Notes: generated by a model from the sequence alone, not told the origin. DNA of 8,538 nucleotides from Candidatus Aminicenantota bacterium (GCA_030639705.1 DAOWKX010000049.1:1-8538); one strand, 5' to 3'. Shown: positions 1 through 6,801, counted from the stretch's first letter. Numbers and translations: made by a program.

Positions 1-1356
1 GCGCAGGCCTCTGAGCACCGAGGTGGCAATGAAACCCAGGCCCTGTTTGCCCTCATTGAATTCTTTGTTCAACCGTAGAACCGTGTAATTGGAAAATGGC
101 TCCACTTCAACCCGGGATCTTTCCCCATCAAGGTCAATCCGGGCATATTCCCTCTGGGTAATGGCATTCATAAAACCGAGATTCCATTCCTTTCCGATTT
201 TACCGGTTACCTTGGCGGCTGCCAGAATGGTGGTCATGTCCGGATACCAGATATACCCGTCGGTATCAACAGATCCCTGGGGAGCATGACCGATTCTTCG
301 GCTATAAAAAAAACGTGGATCTCCCCAGTCGGCACCGATTCTGCTGGTGGCACCACCGATGCCGAACCTGAATATGTTGGCACCTTCGATAAAAAATGGC
401 CTCTTTTCACTGTAGTAGGTTTCAGCTGCACTGAGATTAATCACGGCCGGATCGACTTCCACCTGGCCGAAATCCGGATTTATGGACAAATCCAGAGTCA
501 GGTTGCTTTTAAGGCCGTATTTGATATCCACCCCGCTGTCGGCTGAAAAATCCTTTCCTGTGGCAAAGGGATTTCCCTCTTCCTCGGTGCTGAAGTCGGC
601 CTTGCCCACCAGGTAGGGAGTCAATTCAAAGAGTTTCTTGGGTTTGATCCCACTCATGCCATTCATCCGGGCAAAACGGGAGACCACACCGCTCTCGTTT
701 TTGGGGCACCAGGAATAAATGACGATTTCATTTTTTCTTTTAATATAGCGTTTGAAATTAACCCCCCAGGTATATTCCCCGTCCTCTTTCCGTTTGAACC
801 TCAACTGGTCAAAGGGTATTCTCATTTCGACTGTCCACCCTTTTTCATCAATTCGGGTCCTGGATTCCCAGATCCCATCCCAGGAGCTGTCATCCCAGCT
901 GTCATTGTACAGGGTCCAGTCGGCAATGGAGCCCGAGGGATTGACTGCAAATTTAAAACCGCTGCGCCGGTCATAGTAGGGATCCACATAGAATAGAAAG
1001 TAGTCGGCATCTACAAAATCATCTCTCCGGGCCAGCAGTCTGATGATTTTTTGCGGCTCGGAATCGTGCATCCGGGCTGCCACATAAATGGCATTGTCAT
1101 CATAGGCCAGCCAGGCCTCGGTTTTTTCGGTAGGTGGCTGGCCGTCATCCGGGTCGACTTGGGTAAATCCGGTAATACTCTTTCCCTGCCAGACCTTTTC
1201 CTTGAGCTGACCGTCCAGGATTACTTTTTCAACGAGTCGAATCGCTTTGATGGCTTTCTGCTTCCACTCCCATTTTTCCTTTCTGGCAAACAGGGAGTTG
1301 AAAAGCACCAAACCAAGAAAGAGACAAAAAAATTTCTTTGTTAATGGATGGTTCAT
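1..1356 (-). CDS. Exported CBM9-like/DUF5916 protein, C-terminus beyond window edge
   Basis: Reading the minus strand from the ATG at 1356 gives 452 uninterrupted codons that run off the window. The start is set by an AGGAGG site (complement of 1361-1366) four bases upstream. Residues 1-24 look like a Sec signal peptide: basic KK, hydrophobic CLFLGLVLF, then NSLFA. Residues about 35-215 match the carbohydrate-binding family-9-like domain that starts these proteins, with WLAYDDNAIYVAARMHDSEP, DYFLFYVDPYYDRRSGFKF and GWTVEMRIPFDQLRF. The next part carries the DUF5916 signature: NPDFGQVEVDPAVINLSAAE at 293-312, then YYSEKRPFFIEGANIF just after. In the family the C-terminal part is thought to form a beta-barrel-like structure and whole proteins are typically 700-850 residues, so roughly the second half is missing here. 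The substrate is unknown; a role at the outer membrane in handling sugars or peptides is inference. The gene is transcribed away from the accessory block and shows no internal frameshift. Confidence 0.88.
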   Translation of the reverse strand, partial: MNHPLTKKFFCLFLGLVLFNSLFARKEKWEWKQKAIKAIRLVEKVILDGQLKEKVWQGKSITGFTQVDPDDGQPPTEKTEAWLAYDDNAIYVAARMHDSEPQKIIRLLARRDDFVDADYFLFYVDPYYDRRSGFKFAVNPSGSIADWTLYNDSWDDSSWDGIWESRTRIDEKGWTVEMRIPFDQLRFKRKEDGEYTWGVNFKRYIKRKNEIVIYSWCPKNESGVVSRFARMNGMSGIKPKKLFELTPYLVGKADFSTEEEGNPFATGKDFSADSGVDIKYGLKSNLTLDLSINPDFGQVEVDPAVINLSAAETYYSEKRPFFIEGANIFRFGIGGATSRIGADWGDPRFFYSRRIGHAPQGSVDTDGYIWYPDMTTILAAAKVTGKIGKEWNLGFMNAITQREYARIDLDGERSRVEVEPFSNYTVLRLNKEFNEGKQGLGFIATSVLRGLR

Positions 1357-1377
1357 AGGGCCTCCTGAATGATAATG

Positions 1378-1404
1378 ATTCTGTTCAATTCCATATTCTG
1401 TTCA
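1378..1404. repeat. Two 10-bp direct repeats upstream of the DUF5916 gene
   Basis: ATTCTGTTCA occurs at 1378-1387 and again at 1395-1404, 17 bp start to start (TGAACAGAAT on the DUF5916 coding strand). The pair begins 22 bp upstream of that gene's start codon, where a regulator could bind. The spacing is not an integral number of helical turns, so a simple tandem operator is uncertain, and chance in AT-rich DNA is possible. No convincing -35/-10 pair was found for the minus-strand gene. Confidence 0.3.
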
Positions 1405-1494
1405 TAATATAATTTAGTATCAGCTTATATTCGCCCGTTATTGCAATTAAGTACAAGGAAAAGGTACGAGATTGTAATATCGAACAAAAAAAAG

Positions 1495-1550
1495 GGGGTC
1501 AGGTCTTTGCTTGACTCATTTGTAATCAGGGGATCAGCTTTGGGATATTG
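1495..1550 (+). repeat. 56-bp dispersed repeat, copy 1
   Basis: The unit begins GGGGTCAGGTCTTTGCTTGA and ends GGGATATTG, preceded by an A-run. The same 56 bp return at 4473-4528 (one substitution) and 6740-6795 (two substitutions), all on the same strand. The first 23 bases can fold: GGGTCAGG pairs with CTTGACTC (two G-T wobbles) around a TCTTTG loop. The middle contains ATCAGGGGATCAG, a short direct repeat. In this copy the sequence passes directly into a transposase remnant, and the reading frame is open through the junction. This suggests a REP-like element left by a RAYT-type transposase. I cannot identify it with a named repeat family. Confidence 0.9.
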
Positions 1551-1566
1551 TCAAATGAAAGGAGTC

Positions 1567-1665
1567 AAAAGAAATCCTCTCCGTGCGAAATTGGTTAAAA
1601 ACCTGGATGATTTTAAGTGGCGCAGTCACCGGGGATATATTTCAAGATCTAAGGATTGGGATTGA
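1567..1665 (+). pseudogene. C-terminal remnant of a REP-associated (Y1/RAYT-type) transposase
   Basis: The frame reads KRNPLRAKLVKNLDDFKW followed by RSHRGYISRSKDWD and a TGA stop. This matches the near-C-terminal pattern of REP-associated tyrosine transposases (usually '..Y.hxNPvRAglV..pedykWSSh.aY'). Only about 33 residues survive. The catalytic HUH motif and the tyrosine helix are absent, and no full-length copy occurs in the window. The open frame extends upstream to about 1441, but that part merely translates repeat copy 1 (KKGVRSLLDSFVIRGSALG) and has no transposase resemblance. I therefore call it a deletion remnant fused to the repeat, not a functional small gene. It is the only direct hint to the origin of the 56-bp repeats. 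Confidence 0.72.
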
Positions 1666-1670
1666 AAGAG

Positions 1671-1739
1671 ATTCCCGACTCTTATAATTTGTTGTGATAT
1701 AATAATAACAGAAAAGTTTAAACATTGAAGAGCGGGAAT
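1671..1739. repeat. Imperfect inverted repeat downstream of the transposase remnant
   Basis: ATTCCCGACTCTT at 1671-1683 is complementary to AAGAGCGGGAAT at 1728-1739, with a single unpaired A (1678). The arms are 12 paired bases each and are separated by 44 AT-rich bases that include two TATAAT-like hexamers (1683-1688, 1698-1703). It begins six bases after the remnant's stop codon. It could be an end of the former mobile element or an operator of the kinase gene. A TTGAAA at 1662-1667 lies 15 bp before the first TATAAT, which is a weak promoter at best. Confidence 0.45.
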
Positions 1740-1818
1740 ATGTATATTAAGGGCATTTTATCTAATGAAGTAGTTTTCTGCCCAGAAATAATTTATAATT
1801 ATAATGGTGTAATATTTC

Positions 1819-1836
1819 TCATAACGGAAGTTATGA
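1819..1836 (+). promoter_or_regulatory. GNRA-capped hairpin over the kinase ribosome-binding site
   Basis: TCATAACGGAAGTTATGA forms a perfect 7-bp stem with a GGAA tetraloop, a GNRA-type loop. The Shine-Dalgarno-like GGAAG (1826-1830) occupies the loop and the first stem base, and the kinase ATG follows one base after the stem. Seven bases separate GGAAG from the ATG, a normal spacing. The fold would compete with ribosome binding, so it could tune translation. The stem is AT-rich and only modestly stable, so the effect may be small. It could equally be a DNA operator palindrome. Confidence 0.5.
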
Positions 1837-1837
1837 T

Positions 1838-4492
1838 ATGTCTTTAAAGAATTTATCTCAAAGTGGTAAGGGACCTCCACTCTGGCTACAGGCTTTTATT
1901 GTAGCTATAACAGTCATTGTTGTATGTATTATAATTTTTCTCGGTAGACAGAACTATCGAGAGACTAAAAAGATTGCTACAGAGCAGTTCAACCAACATC
2001 AGTTAATATTAGCCCGTTCGGCTGCCACTGGCATAGAAGCTTATTTTAGAGATTTATGTGCTGCATTGTTGTCACTAGCGAAATTACCTACCATCCAGCA
2101 GATGACTCCTCTGGCTTTACAATGTATACAGTATACACAAAGGAGTTTACCATCGAGAACCTCTATTCGACTGTTGGATAGTAATGGCATCCTCCAGATA
2201 ATTTACCCATTTGAGGGCTGGAGAGGAGGATTTATTGGTAGTGATTATAGCAAAGAGGATTACTTTGAGAATGCAAAGGAAACAGGACAAATTAGCATCT
2301 CCAATTTGATTGTTAATGAACAGGGTGAGATACGAATCAGAATTGCAGCTCCAGTCTATCTGACACACAAGACAAAAACCGTTAAAGTCGGGAAAGTGGC
2401 CGGGATTATTATAACCCCTGTTGACTCAAGTAAACCAGTAACGGGTAGATTCTGTGGGATTGTAGTTGGTTCATTTGATCCACACACGATTGTAGAGAAT
2501 TTTATCTTTCCCATCGTATCAGGTAAGAGTGGCTACGCGTGGTTGTTGAATGAAGACGGTATCTTTATTTCACATTACGAGAAGGGATTTACTTATCGGG
2601 ATGCATTTGAGGTACGAAGGGAGAAAAATCCCAAAATTTCCCATAAAGAAATTAAGCAAATCCAGCGGAAAATGATGGAAGGAGAAGAAGCGGTAGGTCG
2701 TTACATTTCTGGTTTGCATCGGGGAAAGAAGGGAAAAATTGAAAAACTTATTGCCTACACACCCATGCATATTAATGGAGACATATACTCTGTAGCTGTA
2801 TGTGCCCCTGTTAGTGAAGTGGAAGAGATTATTCACATAGCCAAACGCTCTGAATATTATACTTTAGGTTTTGTTATCCTGGCACTGATAATAGGGGGAA
2901 TATTCTTTTTTATAATCTCTCATCGCTGGTCACATTCCTTAGAACTTGAGGTAGCAAAGAAAACAAGAGAACTCAGAGAAACCAGCGACTATCTTAATAA
3001 TTTAATCAGGTATGCCAATGCTCCTATTATTGTATGGGACCCAGATAAACGAGTAACCATTTTCAATGAGGCTTTTGAAAAAATGAGTGGTTGGACCGAG
3101 GAAGAGATCATGGAACAATCGCTGGATGTATTATTTCCTGAAGAAACCCGTTCTGATTCCCTAGAGAAGATTAATAATGCTTCGAAGGGAGAGTACTGGG
3201 AAACCGTGGAGATTCCTATTCTAAAAAAGGACGGGGAAATACGTATGGCTCTTTGGAATTCTGCAAATATATATAGTGAGGATGGTAAAACACTACTCGC
3301 TACTATTGCCCAGGGTCAAGATATCACTGAACGAAAGAGGATGGAGGGAGAAATTCTAAAGGCTAGCAAACTCGAGTCTATTGGTATACTTGCAGGCGGT
3401 ATTGCACATGATTTCAATAATATTCTAACTGCAATTATTGGTAATATATCCCTTGCAGAAATGAGTGCGGATCCTAAAAGTGAAATTTTTAAAGAACTAC
3501 GAGATGCTGAGAAGGCAGCCCTTAGAGCAAAGGATTTAACCCAGCAATTACTCACCTTTTCCAGAGGTGGAGTTCCTGTTAAAGAGACTACTTCTATTAC
3601 TGAGGTGATAAAGGATACGGTTAGTTTTATCCTTAGGGGTTCTAATGTTAAATGTGAATTTTCTATTCCAGATGATGTCTGGCCTGTAGAAGTTGACATA
3701 GGTCAGATAAATCAGGTTATCAGTAATCTGATTATTAATGCTGATCAGTCAATGCCTGAGGGTGGTTTGATAAAAGTGGATGCTGGTAATATTACTGTTG
3801 TAGGTAAAGAACATGCTCTTCCTTTAGAGAAAGGAAGGTATTTGAATTTGAGCATAGCAGATGAGGGGATTGGAATATCAGCAGAACACTTAAAAAGGAT
3901 ATTTGATCCTTATTTTACTACAAAACAGAAGGATAGTGGTCTTGGTCTTGCTATATCCTACTCTATAATTAAAAGTCATGGTGGCTATATTACTGTTGAA
4001 TCAAAGTTAGGTGTTGGAACAACCTTTCATATATATCTTCCTGCCTCTTCAGAAGAAATTTTGAAAAAGCAAGGTGTTGAAGAAAAACTCATTGCTGGTA
4101 CTGGTAAGATATTGTTAATGGATGATGAAGAGGCGGTACGGAATATTGGAGGTAAGTTACTTGAAAAGATTGGCTATAAGGTAGAATTTGCCAGTGATGG
4201 CGGTGAGGCGATAAAGGTATATGAAAAGGCTTTAGAATCTACTGAGCCATTTGATGCTATAATAATGGACTTAACCGTTCCTGGTGAGATGGGTGGTAAG
4301 GAAACGATTAAGGAAATTCTAAAGATAGACCCTGACGTTAAAGCAATTGTATCGAGTGGTTATTCCAATGCGCCAGTAATGGCTAATTTTAAGAAATATG
4401 GATTCAGTGGTGTCATCACAAAACCATACAATATAATAGAATTAAGCAAAATTCTGCACGGGGTTATACAAAGGGGTCAGGTCTTTGCTTGA
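1838..4492 (+). CDS. Hybrid sensor histidine kinase (dCache-PAS-HisKA-HATPase-REC)
   Basis: This 884-residue inner-membrane kinase has a short cytoplasmic N-terminus and a transmembrane helix at about 17-36. A periplasmic double-Cache-type sensor spans about 40-335 (YFRDLCAALLSLAKLP; GSDYSKEDYFENAKETGQ; GYAWLLNEDGIFISHYEKG), and a second helix spans about 342-361. A PAS domain (387-500) ends in the usual DITERKR linker. The HisKA H-box ESIGILAGGIAHDFNN has phosphoacceptor His524. The ATPase domain has N-box Asn630/Asn634, G1 box DEGIGIS (Asp675), F-box DPYFTTK and G2 box DSGLGLA (699-705). The receiver (about 757-875) has acidic Asp762/Asp763, phosphoacceptor Asp811 (IIMDLTVPGEMGG) and the ITKPYN lysine. 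All catalytic residues are present, so it should be active. No HPt domain or separate regulator is nearby, so its output is unknown. The last residues (GQVFA) and the TGA stop lie inside repeat copy 2. The ATG at 1838 has GGAAG seven bases upstream. Confidence 0.93.
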   Translation: MSLKNLSQSGKGPPLWLQAFIVAITVIVVCIIIFLGRQNYRETKKIATEQFNQHQLILARSAATGIEAYFRDLCAALLSLAKLPTIQQMTPLALQCIQYTQRSLPSRTSIRLLDSNGILQIIYPFEGWRGGFIGSDYSKEDYFENAKETGQISISNLIVNEQGEIRIRIAAPVYLTHKTKTVKVGKVAGIIITPVDSSKPVTGRFCGIVVGSFDPHTIVENFIFPIVSGKSGYAWLLNEDGIFISHYEKGFTYRDAFEVRREKNPKISHKEIKQIQRKMMEGEEAVGRYISGLHRGKKGKIEKLIAYTPMHINGDIYSVAVCAPVSEVEEIIHIAKRSEYYTLGFVILALIIGGIFFFIISHRWSHSLELEVAKKTRELRETSDYLNNLIRYANAPIIVWDPDKRVTIFNEAFEKMSGWTEEEIMEQSLDVLFPEETRSDSLEKINNASKGEYWETVEIPILKKDGEIRMALWNSANIYSEDGKTLLATIAQGQDITERKRMEGEILKASKLESIGILAGGIAHDFNNILTAIIGNISLAEMSADPKSEIFKELRDAEKAALRAKDLTQQLLTFSRGGVPVKETTSITEVIKDTVSFILRGSNVKCEFSIPDDVWPVEVDIGQINQVISNLIINADQSMPEGGLIKVDAGNITVVGKEHALPLEKGRYLNLSIADEGIGISAEHLKRIFDPYFTTKQKDSGLGLAISYSIIKSHGGYITVESKLGVGTTFHIYLPASSEEILKKQGVEEKLIAGTGKILLMDDEEAVRNIGGKLLEKIGYKVEFASDGGEAIKVYEKALESTEPFDAIIMDLTVPGEMGGKETIKEILKIDPDVKAIVSSGYSNAPVMANFKKYGFSGVITKPYNIIELSKILHGVIQRGQVFA

Positions 4493-4528
4493 CTCATTTG
4501 TAATCAGGGGATCAGTTTTGGGATATTG
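4473..4528 (+). repeat. 56-bp dispersed repeat, copy 2 (overlaps kinase stop)
   Basis: This copy matches copy 1 at 55 of 56 positions (T instead of C at 4516). It starts inside the kinase reading frame and supplies its last residues and TGA stop codon (4490-4492). A TTGACA promoter begins only 23 bp after the repeat. Copies 2 and 3 also share a few bases (ATTT) beyond the 56-bp unit that copy 1 lacks, so copies 2 and 3 keep the native right edge while copy 1 has been joined to the transposase scrap there. Confidence 0.92.
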
Positions 4529-4551
4529 ATTTATATTATTACAGTTATCAT

Positions 4552-4580
4552 TTGACAACTTAGGATAATTTTTCTAATAT
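4552..4580 (+). promoter_or_regulatory. Sigma-70-like promoter for the membrane-protein gene
   Basis: A perfect -35 TTGACA (4552-4557) is separated by exactly 17 bp from a -10 TAATAT (4575-4580), which matches the consensus at four of six positions. Transcription would start near 4587 and give a leader of about 75 bases before the ATG at 4662. It lies just downstream of repeat copy 2, so the membrane-protein gene appears to have its own promoter and need not be co-transcribed with the kinase. Confidence 0.65.
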
Positions 4581-4607
4581 AGATTAAGATGAAAGAAGGA
4601 TTTTATT

Positions 4608-4637
4608 ATGGTGTTTCCTATTTTGTTCATGGTTTAG
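4608..4637 (+). other. Nine-codon leader ORF in the membrane-protein frame
   Basis: AGAAGGA (4594-4600) lies seven bases before the ATG at 4608, the best ribosome site in this leader. The ORF reads MVFPILFMV and ends at TAG 4635-4637. It is in the same frame as the 690-residue membrane protein that starts at 4662, so one in-frame amber codon separates the good initiation signal from the gene. The ATG at 4662 and the TTG at 4641 have no recognisable ribosome site. Possibilities are a leader peptide that couples translation by re-initiation, a nonsense mutation of an originally longer N-terminus, or chance. Confidence 0.35.
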
Positions 4638-4661
4638 TTCTTGGTTAAAATTCACAGCAGC

Positions 4662-6734
4662 ATGGTCAAAAAAAAAATACTAAAATATTCAACTATTATT
4701 ATTTTCTTTATATTTATATGCTTTATAACTTTTCCCCATTTATTTTATTTATTCTCAACAAATAAAATACATGGAGATTTAGTTAATATTGTCAGTATTA
4801 TTACTTATTTAAATAATACTTCTTTCAGTCAATTCTACCATCTTCCGTTTCTATATCCTTTATCTTACACATTAGCAAAAACTCACCCGCTTTTTGGAGT
4901 TGCAATTTTTTATAAAGCATTTGATGTATTTGGATTGACTTTAGAACAAAGTACATTTTTATATATCATTTTATCGTTAGTTTTGGGTGCATTTGGATCC
5001 TTTCTTTTGGCTAAGGAAATAAGTCAAAATAATTTATTTTCAATACTTTTCTCTGTTTTATTTATTATTCATCCAATGAAATCTATTCATTTTGTTTGGA
5101 TTAATTTTCTTAGTATTTTTTATATTCCCTTTGTTTTCTTTTTTTTAATAAAATATTTTAAAACTAATAAAAAGTTTTTTGCAATACTTGCAGCAATATT
5201 CTCTCTATTTCAGTTTTTTGCTTCAGTTTATAGTGGATTAATATTATGGGGAATTATGATTCCCTTTTTTATAATATTTTCACTGATATTAAAAATCATT
5301 GATACTTCCAGATTGAAAATTCTTGTGATTGTTTTTTTTATAGCAGCTCTTTTTATAGTTTTGGCTTTTTATCCGTTTGTTACTCAAAATATATCTGTTC
5401 AAAAAACATTTGACAAAGAACTTGTCAACCCCACATCTATTTTCGGATATTCAAAAATATTAAGGCCTTTTTTTTATAAGAATAATACCTATCTATTCCC
5501 TGGATTCATATTTACAATCTTCATACTAATTCCCTTTTTCTATAAATTAAAGAAATATAAGACGTTAATTTTTGCAGTTTTGCTTTGTTTCATACTTAGC
5601 ATGTCAATCCTGGTATTCATTAATTTATTAGTCTTAGATATTCTTTTCTTTCTTTTTCTTTTTTTTCTTCTTTTTCTGGTAATTAAATCTTGGGAGAAAT
5701 TGAATAAATGGGAAAGGCTTACTGTTTTATCAATTTCTACGTATGCTCTTTTTTTGATTGGTTTCAACCATTTACAATTTGGGTTAGGGACAAATATTTC
5801 ACTATTTGAAATAATCTATTTTTTAGTGCCAGTTGGCGGGCTGAAATTTATAGGAAGAGCTGCTTTATCTATTTTACCCTTTTTTATTGTTCTTGCTGCC
5901 ATAGGAGCTAATATTTTTTTTAAGAATTGGAAAGAGTACTCCAACAAAAAAAAGTATTTAATTATAATAATATTATTAGTATTAATTTTATTTGAAAACA
6001 AGTACAAGCCTTATGTATTCTTTAAACCAAATGAATTAAATGTTGCCAAAAGGGAACCGAACAAGAATATTAATAGTGTTTATAAATTGATCCCATTCAA
6101 AAAGAATAAAATTATCCTTGAAGTACCTTATTTTTTTGCGATAAAGCAACGAAATGCGTATTATATGAAGAATTGGAAGTTACATCAAAATTACCTGTTA
6201 AACGGAAAAATTTCAATCAAACCAGTAAAATACTATAATGAATTAAGAAGAATAATCGGATATTATCAAACTAAGTTATTATCAAAACCCGTTTTAAAAC
6301 ATTTGATTAATAATTATTCTGTAAATTACCTGATCTATCATTTTGATTTAATAGCAAAATATCTCCCAGCTAAGTTGATTTACAACAAACAAGATCTTAT
6401 TAAAAAAGCAAAATCTGTTAAGAATTATGCTAAAATAATTTTCGCCAACGATTCACAGGTATTAATCAAAATACAGGAATTTGTCCCAATTAAAAACATT
6501 ATCAGAACTTACTCTTTTTATCACTTAAGAAAAAACAGAATATATTTTAAATTATCTCAAAAATATTTTGGGAAAGTAAAATTATATCTAAATTATAAAC
6601 TAATAGAAAATATGGATTGTAATGATGATTGCATTTTAGTTGATTTGAGAAAAAAGGGATTAGATCTATCAAAAAATATTGTTCAGTTGACTTTTGAAAG
6701 AAAAGTTATTTTAAAAGATATTGATATTATGTAA
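4662..6734 (+). CDS. AT-rich polytopic membrane protein, GT-C glycosyltransferase-like
   Basis: The protein has 690 residues from the ATG at 4662 (697 if the TTG at 4641 is used). A basic start (MVKKKILKYS) precedes the first hydrophobic helix. A loop with HGDLVN follows, the place where GT-C enzymes keep an acidic catalytic residue. Then come roughly ten further hydrophobic segments up to about residue 450. The last transmembrane part contains GGLKFIGRAALSILPFFIVL, resembling the 'R..R...l..lal' segment of GT-C/YfhO-like proteins. The final 230 residues are polar. They include ILEVPYF, then HQNYLLNGKISIKPVKYYNE, then VNYLIYHFDLI, matching the 'HxxxxxNGxsxxxP' and 'gVxyvvvH' pattern common after the membrane part of such proteins. 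I infer transfer of sugar from a lipid-linked donor, but donor and acceptor are unknown. Codon choice is extremely A/T-rich (ATA, TTA, AAA, TTT), unlike the flanking genes, which suggests foreign origin. It has its own promoter and is bounded by repeats 2 and 3. Confidence 0.72.
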   Translation: MVKKKILKYSTIIIFFIFICFITFPHLFYLFSTNKIHGDLVNIVSIITYLNNTSFSQFYHLPFLYPLSYTLAKTHPLFGVAIFYKAFDVFGLTLEQSTFLYIILSLVLGAFGSFLLAKEISQNNLFSILFSVLFIIHPMKSIHFVWINFLSIFYIPFVFFFLIKYFKTNKKFFAILAAIFSLFQFFASVYSGLILWGIMIPFFIIFSLILKIIDTSRLKILVIVFFIAALFIVLAFYPFVTQNISVQKTFDKELVNPTSIFGYSKILRPFFYKNNTYLFPGFIFTIFILIPFFYKLKKYKTLIFAVLLCFILSMSILVFINLLVLDILFFLFLFFLLFLVIKSWEKLNKWERLTVLSISTYALFLIGFNHLQFGLGTNISLFEIIYFLVPVGGLKFIGRAALSILPFFIVLAAIGANIFFKNWKEYSNKKKYLIIIILLVLILFENKYKPYVFFKPNELNVAKREPNKNINSVYKLIPFKKNKIILEVPYFFAIKQRNAYYMKNWKLHQNYLLNGKISIKPVKYYNELRRIIGYYQTKLLSKPVLKHLINNYSVNYLIYHFDLIAKYLPAKLIYNKQDLIKKAKSVKNYAKIIFANDSQVLIKIQEFVPIKNIIRTYSFYHLRKNRIYFKLSQKYFGKVKLYLNYKLIENMDCNDDCILVDLRKKGLDLSKNIVQLTFERKVILKDIDIM

Positions 6735-6739
6735 GAAAA

Positions 6740-6795
6740 GGGGTCAGGTCTTTGCTTGACTCATTTGTAATCAGGGGATCAGCTTTAGGGTATTG
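6740..6795 (+). repeat. 56-bp dispersed repeat, copy 3
   Basis: This copy begins five bases after the membrane-protein stop codon (TAA 6732-6734) and matches copy 1 at 54 of 56 positions; both changes (6787, 6791) are near the right end. As in the other copies an A-run precedes the GGGGTC start. It closes the second repeat-bounded unit: copies 2 and 3 enclose only the promoter and the membrane-protein gene. Confidence 0.92.
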
Positions 6796-6801
6796 ATTTT
6801 T

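Noticed and set aside
89..1344. Several plus- and minus-strand ORFs across the DUF5916 gene
   Set aside because: They are in other frames of a continuous minus-strand gene whose protein motifs are clear.
1441..1566. Upstream part of the small ORF as a genuine 74-residue protein
   Set aside because: It begins at a non-ATG codon without a ribosome site and mostly translates the 56-bp repeat; only the C-terminal third resembles a protein family.
3316..3699. 127-residue minus-strand ORF inside the kinase gene
   Set aside because: It is antisense to the conserved HisKA/ATPase region and resembles nothing; it is a shadow of the kinase coding frame.
1838..6734. Kinase and membrane protein as a two-gene defence or signalling operon
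   Set aside because: A repeat and a strong separate promoter lie between them, there is no effector domain, and neither family is a known defence component. Shared location in the block is the only link.
1495..6795. Repeats as a CRISPR array
   Set aside because: The repeats are 2-3 kb apart with genes between them, and there are no short spacers or cas genes.
1495..6795. Repeats as integron attC sites with gene cassettes
   Set aside because: No integrase is present, the units are 56 bp without the paired R/L boxes or GTTRRRY core, and the folding is not attC-like. The transposase scrap points elsewhere.
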